From: Hofstenia miamia
Lineage: Eukaryota; Xenacoelomorpha; Acoela
Reading direction: 5' to 3'
DNA length: 64,000 bases
Assembly (NCBI GenBank): GCA_004352715.1
Contig: SCFE01000079.1
Coordinates: forward strand, 1,641,985-1,705,984
Program-made: the position numbers and the translations under genes
The notes under the pieces: generated by a model
Database searches by the model: none
What the model was told of the DNA's origin: nothing
Seen by the model: only the letters and a program-made list of their open reading frames with translations
Shown: in pieces, positions 49,875 to 60,000 of the stretch
How positions within the stretch are numbered: position 1 is the stretch's first letter
Layout of the letters: every line of letters starts with the position of its first letter

Positions 49875-51230
49875 CTATATATATAACCCTAGCCATAACG
49901 CTAAGCCTAATTTTCCGTCACGACCTACTTACTTTTAGGCCTACTTTGTTTGAAGCATTGTTCTTACGTACGTTATATAGGAAATTTACCTAGATATTGT
50001 AATCCATGACAGATCATTTATATTTCAGCCTACCCTGCCTGGTTTATGGGTAATTGTACAAACCGTTTTCCACAATTGCAAACAATTTTTTCCAAACCAT
50101 TGAAATTAGGAAATTTCCTGATGAACGAACTCGAATGTAATGTTGAAAACGTGCATTTAGTGTTTTGCTGGGCCTGAATAATTTGAAAATTTTGATTTTT
50201 TTCAAAAAATTTTTGTGTTTTCTCCATACCTAATGCTCAAGTAATAAAGATTTCTAGGGCCCATGAAAGCAGCAACTAGCCTTAGCTGTTTCCATGTATA
50301 TAGAATGACCACACAAACTCATGGATGTATGATGTAGGCAGTCAGAGTTAGCAGCGGAGCTGAAGACACTTCTCCATCCTGTGGTGCTTTAATATATATA
50401 TTTATTGTTTGTTCTTGAGTTATAAGCTTGTATTTTTTTCAAGAATAAAATGTAGATGAATTTTAACATATAAGTTTAAACTAATTGAACTGGCATCTAG
50501 CATTGTCTCTTCTATAATTATTAATAAATTTAGTGGTTTGTATTGCACATAAACTGAAAATATCAAATTCAAGTGATTTCAAGGTTCTCAATTCTTCAAT
50601 GTATCGTTCCTAAATGGAAATTTCTGGTATAATCTTTGCATAAGAAATCCTATATGCACACTTCAGTGATCTTTCAAAGTTGTAACAATTGCAGAAATGC
50701 TTTGCTGATTTATAGTTAACACTAGACACGCCACGAAATGTTAAGATGACCTATAAGCATTCTTTGTTTGCTTCATTTAGCAAAAACACTAGTAGGTACA
50801 TATAGTTCTAAAAATATTGATAATAAAATTGAATTTGCTTAGTAGAAAGTTTGTTTTTATTAAGTAATTTTCACATTTGAAACATTTGATATAAACATAT
50901 TCTCAAGAAGTGCTCGCTGTTCTAGTGTTAACTGCTAGGAATCAGGTTTGGCAATAGTCATTGCACCAATCCTAATCCAGATATAGTGCACCCCAAGCTT
51001 AAATCCACATTATGTGATTACGCTATGTGATCTTTATTTGTAATTTTGTTTGGCTTTAATATGTCTTGGTAATTATTTTGCCTTAAAATAATAAAAAAAA
51101 TTCATCGAGGCATGACTTGTATGCAAAATCTGGAGGTTTATCATCTCTGCTTGTATTAAATTTTTTCTTTATCTCATAAAAACGGTATTGCAAAATGATT
51201 ATGTTTACTTCTTTTTATGTCAATGTTATT
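49875..51230. other. Intergenic, upstream of NCKX
   Basis: Non-coding; no element boundaries or genes were recognised. Confidence 0.45.
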
Positions 51231-51257
51231 GTTTTACATTGTTCATTCCTTCCTTAA

Positions 51258-51603
51258 GTCAGGACACATTTGATACTGCTCTGGCCCCAAGTAGAGTCAA
51301 CAAATATGCTCCCTTTAAGGCTGCAGAAGATGCTGAGCGAACAAAGATAAATAAATACCGACAACTAATTGATGCTGGCTACGACTTTCAACCTATAGTC
51401 TTTGAAGTTCAAGGCAATTGTGGATCTTAATCTTTTGAATTTCTCAAAACACCTTCAGCTCGTATCCATGCGTGCACCAAGCAGGATTATTCTCAGGAAT
51501 TTCTTATGTAAAGAATCAGTGTTGCAATTCAAATGACAAATAGTGCCTGTGTTGTTGGCACAGTTGGTTCAACAAAACAGTTGGACGAAGTCTTCTGCTT
51601 GTA
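51258..51603 (+). pseudogene. C-terminal fragment of a retroelement (LINE-type) ORF
   Basis: DTALAPSRVNKYAPFKAAED followed by AERTKINKYRQL and YDFQPIVFEVQG is the region that follows the RT in many invertebrate non-LTR ORFs (AE.AE..K..KY..L...Y.F.PI..E..G). After a frameshift and TAA at about 51430 it resumes as SFEFLKTLSARIHACTKQDY, and after a further stop as RISVAIQMTNSACVVGT, matching the terminal QRISVA.QR.NA motif. The RT itself is absent, as in a 5'-truncated insertion. Confidence 0.6.
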
Positions 51604-53045
51604 GACGCATTTCCTCTACTCTCTTGATAGCTTCTTCTACAGGACGTTCAATAAACCTGTTGCTTTTTTTATGCTGAAAATTTGTATTTTAGGAAGTTTA
51701 CTTCAATATGTCGCAAATTTAACTACACGTACCTTTTAGATTGCAATAAAGTATGCTAAAAATTATTTTAAATTCATTGTATAAATTTGTAGATAATTTT
51801 TCTTAATCATTGTAATATTGATTAGGTTGATTATCATAATCTTAAACAATTTTGGATACTATATTAATAAAAACATTCACAAATATATTTCGACTGACAA
51901 AGTCAGAGTCCGTTTATCTACAAAATTATTTACTTTAAATTTACTTGATTTCATATTAGTATTATATTTTGCTAAATTTTGAAACCAAGACAAAGTATGT
52001 TTTCAGAAACAAGTTAATTTATATTTATTGTTTTAATTCTTCATAAGTGTTAATCACTTGATTTGTAAAAAAAAACAAAAGAATTAATTAAATATTATTA
52101 TTAAAAAAAAATTTTTACTATTGGTAACAATAATTTATATATGTAATCCCCTTCGATGCCTGACTTGGTTGAAATGATTTAATTAAAATACTTTCCATGA
52201 TTTTGAGATGTATTGCTTCGGTATTCCTTAAAATTAATTCAACCATTTCAATCATCTAAAAGATTGTGGACTAAGTTTTGAATTAAAAATTTTGCAACAT
52301 ATCAATTAAAATATCCAGTTAATTTAAATATTATATCAATATAACATTAAACAACTCTAAAATTTAACTACAAAGCTTATACTAAGTAAATGGAAAATTA
52401 TGAAATTAAAGAAGAAATTAATTTTAATGAATTTAAGAAAAATATATATTAAAACTGAATGATCACCCAAGAAAATAACTTATTTGGATAGTCAAAGAAT
52501 ATTAATTGTAGCCAAGTAATATCAATTTGTAACAAAGTGAAAATTTAGAAAAACAAAATTAACCTTAATACGTGATTTTCTGCATTTTTTTAAAGTACAA
52601 ATTTTTAAATTTTAATTATTATTACTATTATTAATTTAAGGTTAATTAAATTTCCCAAGCTTAATAATTTAATGCCCAAGTCTAAATTTTGCTATCCAAA
52701 TCTGAACCTACACGTTTTCGTCAATCTTACTACTAAATATTTTTCACTAACGTCTCAACAATCGTAAAGGAAATGATTCACGTTCATCAGATTATTTTCA
52801 GATGCTTATTTATATTAATTGAGTTGTTGGATTACCAAATAATTTTTATTAATGAAGTAACAGGCATATTACAAAACATAGTAGCAATTAAATCACTCAG
52901 GAACTTTGTTTGGACAAGATTCTTGTCAACATATGATGTTAATAAGAAATATTAAACCTTTATTTGTGGACCATTAAAATTCTGCATTTTAGCAATGCTA
53001 TCCATTGAACTTAACTCTCAGAAAAGAATAAATTTATTTGTGCTC

Positions 53046-53050
<5 letters not shown>
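51604..53050. other. Intergenic between SPHK and NCKX
   Basis: Very AT-rich. No gene or element was recognised. Confidence 0.5.
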
Positions 53051-53081
<31 letters not shown>

Positions 53082-53217
53082 NNNNNNNNNNNNNNNNNNN
53101 NNNNNNNNNNNNNNNNNNNNNNNNNNNNNNNNNNNNNNNNNNNNNNNNNNNNNNNNNNNNNNNNNNNNNNNNNNNNNNNNNNNNNNNNNNNNNNNNNNNN
53201 NNNNATATATATATATA
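53051..53217. repeat. (AT)n microsatellite with assembly gap
   Basis: AT repeat on both sides of 123 N (53082-53204), so the gap is probably unresolved repeat. Confidence 0.95.
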
Positions 53218-54154
53218 GTAATCTCAGAATCAAATACGAAATTTTGTGATATTAATACACATAAAATCAGCTGCACATATCATTGTCGTTTATTTAACGC
53301 ATTCCCTTGGAAATGTAATAAAAATGTTGAATAGTGTTAAATTTTCTGCATGTTGAATTATTGTAGCTTCTGCGATTTTTGTGTCAGATGTTTTCAAATT
53401 TCTTTAAAAACTTTTTGCTCTTGGTTCATGCATATCTGCATACACATCTGATTTTACCATTTATTTAAATGATACCAATGCTAAGAACATTTTTTTCAAA
53501 GTTTTTCTTCACCAATTGCATCTTGATTACTTCATGATTGTTTTGACTTAAAAAACTCTTTAAAAAAACGCTTTCATTTCTTCAATCATAATGGTAAAAT
53601 ACAAAACCAATTAAATTTTCATTAAATATATTTTAAGATATGCTTTCATACATGTTTCATTCCATCTTGCAATTTACACTGTACACAACCCCTTCAAGAT
53701 TAGACATGTGACTATTTCAATTTTTTCCTAAATGTTTACATCTGTATGGGATTTTAGTTTGAAGTTTTGGACATAAGCATCAAAAACATATTTGTAGTGA
53801 TTTATTTAAGAAAAACATTAAACTTTCTTTAATAAAACGATTTACAGTATGAATACATTTTCTGAGTTCACATTCAATACAATTTTCATTATTTTTGTAG
53901 ACTTAGTTAACGTTAAGTATTTAGTATTCCAAACACATACATTACAAATGGGAAAAGGCCAAGCGTTGCAGTCACTTTCATTGCCTAGTGCAGCTTATGT
54001 ATAAAGATATCTTATCTGTGAAGGTATGCAAAGCCTTAAATGATAAAGTTATGAATATATGGCAACTCCCAATTGTACTGTTTGTACAAAAAACGTCATC
54101 TCCAAAGCAACTGATTTAAAAGAAAACTTAAAATAAAAAATGCCCAGTACATTT

Positions 54155-54156
<2 letters not shown>
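53218..54156. other. Intergenic, downstream of SPHK
   Basis: AT-rich; nothing recognised. Confidence 0.5.
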
Positions 54157-54187
<31 letters not shown>

Positions 54188-54404
54188 NNNNNNNNNNNNN
54201 NNNNNNNNNNNNNNNNNNNNNNNNNNNNNNNNNNNNNNNNNNNNNNNNNNNNNNNNNNNNNNNNNNNNNNNNNNNNNNNNNNNNNNNNNNNNNNNNNNNN
54301 NNNNNNNNNNNNNNNNNNNNNNNNNNNNNNNNNNNNNNNNNNNNNNNNNNNNNNNNNNNNNNNNNNNNNNNNNNNNNNNNNNNNNNNTATATATATATAT
54401 ATAT
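54157..54404. repeat. (AT)n microsatellite with assembly gap, just past the SPHK stop
   Basis: AT repeat flanking 200 N (54188-54387). It lies about 50 bp downstream of the SPHK stop codon, so the 3' UTR either runs through it or ends before it. Confidence 0.95.
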
Positions 54405-54451
54405 GATTGATAATTATTCTTAGAAAATCACAAAACGTGATAGAATGTATA

Positions 54452-54665
54452 TTAGAATTTGAAAGTTAATGCTCTTGGTAAAACTTTGAGTTCAAATTCT
54501 TTAAGAGCAACCAACTCACCATCTGCAACTAAGTGCGTTTTTCCCTCTACTGGCTTGAACTTTATAGCTTTTACAGGAATAAATTCTAACCCATTTGTAG
54601 GGATATGCTTCCCAGACTGCACTTGTAGCAACAACTTGAATAAATCAAATCTTGACATATCGGCC
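54452..54665 (-). CDS. SPHK: SPHK terminal coding exon 5
   Basis: Encodes residues 371-441 and the TAA stop. RADMSRFDLFKLLLQVQSGK aligns with RAGVSRAMLLRLFLAMEKG of sphingosine kinases. VKAIKFKP and ADGELVALK match the closing strands and the conserved DGE. The acceptor is GGTTTAG at 54666. An (AT)n tract lies about 60 bp upstream of the acceptor, and a second, gap-containing tract lies about 50 bp past the stop. No AATAAA was seen before that gap. Confidence 0.94.
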
Positions 54666-57050
54666 CTAAACCATGTAGTTATTTACACACATTGTCTTAA
54701 AATTGATCCACGAACAATCTGCAAATATATATATATATATATATATATTAGCAATTTTCTAATAAATATATATTTTAGGAATGAAAATAGTAATTCTCTA
54801 TTAATGAAGAACTATATTGCTTGAGTGCTTTTTTAAGTGTTCAGTGTTCATTAGTTGCACCATCTTATTTAAAATTTGAAATTCCATTAAAACTGTTAAA
54901 AACAATTGAAATTGGGGATACATTTTTGTGAGTTTTAAGTTGGGAGATCCTGAATCAATAAACAAGTTAAATAAATGTTACTCAAAGCAAGAAATTATGT
55001 TAAAATACATTTTTCGAACTGAAAGTAAGCATTTAAAAATTGTAATAAAGCTGGAAGGAATTTTGTAAAATTATGTGTTCCCTCCTCTCAAAGTTTATAG
55101 AATTTTGTTAAGGCTAAGAGCCACAAGTAGGCAGGTAGCCAGCATTACTATCTAAGGGGGTTGACACGCATTTAGATGGTGTTGATTTGAATTTAGACAT
55201 TCTTTAAAGTTTGATCGAAAGTTTTACTAAAACTGTGAACTATTTTAGCTTTATGTTGTTTCAAGAAGTGGGCTACTTTAATCATGGTCTGGTGATTTCC
55301 AGTATAAAAAAGAAATGAAGCAATAAAATGGTTTTACAGTAGCGAGTTTGTTTAGATTTTATTAAAGTATTTTAAATATGGAATATCACCAAAAACAAAG
55401 GGTACCCCAAACGAATTAGAGAGTTTCACAAATTAAAAAGTACAAAAATTTTGACAAATACCGCATTTCTAAATAAAAAATTAGATTCATATTTGTGCTA
55501 TTGTACATTCTGCACTTTCAATTAGTTTTATTTGAATGTAATTTTTATGACCATCAAAGAATAAAGTGCCTAAAAACTTGGAGAAGTATAATATAGCAAA
55601 TTATTTGATTTGGTTACTTAAAGTATCTTGTTTCATCAAATAATGGCCTGAAGGAAAGTGCATTTTGTTTTCAGTTTGTATTATACTGTCCTTCCAGGAG
55701 GTTCGACCCCACCTAACACCTCCGTTCGCTACAGGCCTGGTCATAAAGTTTCCTTGACTTAGTACACGGCTTTCTAATATATAAGGCTGCGAACTAAATT
55801 GGAATTTATTCTTTAGACAAAAGTGCCCTCAGTTATGTCGATGCGATGTTAATCAGTAAATGCCCGCTACACAATTAATTACATCTGCTGCTTTTTTGCA
55901 ATTCTTAAATTTAGTTAAGATCTTTTAATATTTCAATAATATTTTGGTTAGGCAATTATTGCTACTATAATTGCAATCTAAACAATTTCGAATCTGCGTA
56001 CTTCTTCCAAATTTGCCCTTTCTTAAAAGTGAAAAATAATTTATACAATTGTCATTCTCCACTAGATGGCACTCGATGATATTAAATAAAGTAATGAGAT
56101 TTTATACTTTTGGAAAATCTTCAATTTTTGATTTTTTGGAAGAATAATGACCATTTTAAAAATTATGAGAACTAGGAGAATTTCTAAAATATTTATTGGA
56201 AGTATTCTTATTTGAATTCAATTCTTTACAATATGTGAGAAAATCGCGTAGATATATTTTAATGCCTCAGATGGAAACAATTTTTTTAACAACCTACTAT
56301 TAAATGGCATGCTATATAACGAGAGCTATATTTCTGTCAAAATAACATATTAGGTTCCGTTGATTTTTCATCAGAGATCTTTCACGCTGTTACTCAATTA
56401 ATTATTACTTGGTAATTGAATAAATTTCCAGTTTTATCGATGATTGCATGTACGTACCACTGCATTCCAGCTACTCAAAGTAAGTCTAAACGAGCAACAA
56501 AACGTACGGGTAACACAATTACTACCTTCTCATATTAATGAACATTTGTTACTAAATTTAAATTTACGTTAAATTCATTCTATTATTTATATATGTTCTC
56601 ATCAGAAATACATCATACATTTTGTTCATTCGGAAAATATTCTGTACTCTTGATCAGTACGAGCTATTATGTATAAGTATATCGTGGGTATAGGTATAAT
56701 TACTACGGGTATGGATGGGTACGTGTAAGGAAAACATCTCACACATGACTTATATATATATATATATAATAAAAATATATACCTTGCTAAAGTCAAAAGC
56801 GTTTTAGGTTGGTTAAAGGAGAACATTGGACAATAGTAAAAGTCGAAAGCTGCAAAACTCATGTTGTTAATAAAACAGTAAAGATACTCCGTTTTAGGTA
56901 GATGGACCCATTCCTCATCTGATTCTGACAAGTAAGATATTTCAGCAAAATATGTGCGATGCTGCAGGATTTCTTTTATCAGCCATAAGTATATTCTAAG
57001 CAATTTCATAGTTAATAATATATAATTAATATAACTAATATGTGCTATAC

Positions 57051-57086
<36 letters not shown>

Positions 57087-60000
57087 CCATTGAAAATATT
57101 AGTTGATAGATATAAGATTGCAATTGCTATGGAAATGTACATATATATATTTGCATACATATGTGAATGAAGACGAACACTTCTTATATAAAATTAATCT
57201 TATGTAAAATGCAGAAATTATAGAAATATTTTTTAACTGATTTGTCATCTAACAGATGTAACAACTGATAAAGCAGAGCATTGTATCAAAAACACTTAAC
57301 AAAATTAACTTTTCTAAACAGCGGAAATAGTTATCAACAGGAAAAAAACTACAAATCATAAAATAGTCAAAGCTAAAACGAAAAAACATCGCTCTTGGAA
57401 ATCAATGAAGTATATTACTACTGCAGAACGGCTAATTTCAACTACTTTTTGGCCTCTTTTAGTATTTTCTGTTATATTTTAATTGTAGAGTATCAAATAC
57501 ACCTCTATAAATTGCATTTTTACATTATAATCCCAAATGAAATGAAGCAAAAATTTTATATGATAAAATTCAACCACCAATATTATTTCACCGAAAGAAC
57601 AGTTTAAACCAAAATGATCATTTTTTACAATTCGAGCATACAAAGAAAAATTACTTGTGCCATTATTGCTGTATCAGTAAGTCGATATCTTGCAGAAAGT
57701 CCTCTGGACAAATTCATATCCCTACTGCAAGAAGAATAATTACTATAAAAATTCGAAATCTACAGGTTGAAATTGCCAACATTGTAAGCAATTAATGTCG
57801 TCACATTTAGGCTTGAGCCATTAAAACAGTTTAGTTGCAAGCAGAGTGAGAAGTTTCTCAGAAACCAGTCTGAATAACTCCAAGAAATGCCTCTCCCAGC
57901 AGCAGAAAAATGGAAAGGCTCATAAAACTTAGAATTTTGCTATATCACCAAATATAAATTTAAATTCATTCTTTTAGCTCATATAAATGTTTTCCATTAT
58001 GACACAACCCCAACCCGGTTCGGTCATGCCTAATTTTCTTTTTTGGAAAATCAACCTAAATTTGGCTCATATTTAGGTCAAACGATGACCCACGATAGCC
58101 CTAACAGTAGTATTGGCTTTTCACACTTCCAAGTTTGTTTCAACAATCATGTCCCTCTTTGAATTTTCTAATAAACAAATATATAAAAATTGTAGAAATA
58201 ATGTTAACAAAATGTTCTAGTTATTATATTAAATTTTAGACTTAAAGCAATGAAATACAAACCTTAAATCTCCTAAGAATCTACAGATTTCACTGTCAAT
58301 ATCTACATTAGCCATCAGCCCCCAACTCATGTTAAGAAAACTGTAGTACATGGAATCATTGGTATTTACCTGCATTATATTCAAATCTAGCAATTCTCCT
58401 TTGAGAAATAGGTACATTGAACTCAGTACTGCATCGTCACCATTGGATATGTGCTCATTCCTGAAATGAAGAGTAGAAGCGGCTAGTCCGTTTCCTGACC
58501 CGGTTGGAATGATTCCAATTGGAAGTTTGCATTCATGAGCTAATTTATTTGTAAGCAAACCATTTACAACTTCATATACAATTCCGTCACCAGATACGAC
58601 AAGTATACTAGAGAAATGAGATACATCCATAGTAGAAACATGATTCATTGCGTGTCCTTTCTCTAAAGATTTGAAAATTAAAATCATCTAAATTTGAAAT
58701 CCAAGATAACGGTTTGCCAAAAACTTTTGCTTAAACAAAATGGCAAATAAGTCAGAAATTAACAATTAAAATAGAATATATATATATATATATAAGCAGT
58801 GGCGATACAACGAATTTTCGCTAAGAGGGAAGTTACATATTATACCTAACATACTAACTAACTAATAATACTTTTAATGTTTAAATTACAAAATTTAGGT
58901 AGGCTTTTCTTGAAATTTCATTTTTAGTTGCAAACTGGTTCCTCTGTCCCCGCTTGCACCACTCTTGAATATAGGTATTTACATGAACATGTTACAAATA
59001 TAGCAAAATAAACCGTAGCTGTACAAAACCGTTAGTTGTACGTCATTTTATTGATATATCCGCATAACTAATGATTTCTTAAAACTATTTTTTGTTGAAA
59101 AATTATTTCAAACTGTGAAATATTCTGTTTTCCTAACTAATCGATTAAGAGAAAAATAATGAAATATATATCTCACTCTGCGAGATACCTTATGACAGTT
59201 TAACAACCGTCCTGAAATATTTTATGGATACCTGCAGTTACAATGACTTGGTGGTCCAGGTTTGCTTCAACTAGCATTGGCTTAATTCTATGGTTAAAAA
59301 TTCTCAAACTTTTCTTAGAGCCGCTGAATGGGTTAACGAAAACCAGTACAGGCTTTGAGGTGCAGCCAGCAGTGTGAAAGTATTTCAGAGCCATTTCTAA
59401 TACAAGTTCCTAAAAATATCTGAATCATTAGGTCAGTTAATTCTAACACCAATACTTAGTAATATTTAGACTCAGCTCCTGTAAATTTTTTAGTACAGTA
59501 GTGTAACATCATCACCCAGGCAAAACACCATGTATAATAGCAATGGATAGTTTAGATACAACATAAGACAGATTTAAATTGCGGGTAATGTATTAATTGC
59601 ACTCTAACTGTTCTTTCGTAATTGTAAAACTATAGAGATAACTTATATTACTACTCCAAAACTAGCATAACAATTCACCACTACAATTTAGGTAGTACCA
59701 TCGAAAGCAGTCACAGTATAGAGCGCAGGGGGCACACTTGCCCGAAGCCATATCATAAAGACAGTTCACAGATCATCGACAGTTCAATCCATCCTTCATC
59801 CACATCCATCTCCATCGTTCCATCTGCTGGCAACTCAGCTCAACCTCAACGAAAGAGTTTTGTTATGTGTGCCTTACTTATGGTGTAATAAACACCAGTC
59901 ACTAATCGACCTAACTGCAGGGATGGCAAATATGCGGTATACAGCGTTGTCTGCGGTAAACGGTATACCGCAGTCAATTTGCGGTATACCGCGCGGTATA

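Noticed and set aside
55695-55760. GGTTCGACCCC word suggestive of a tRNA T-arm
   Set aside because: No acceptor stem, anticodon arm or correct spacing could be built around it; no tRNA or rRNA gene was found in the window.
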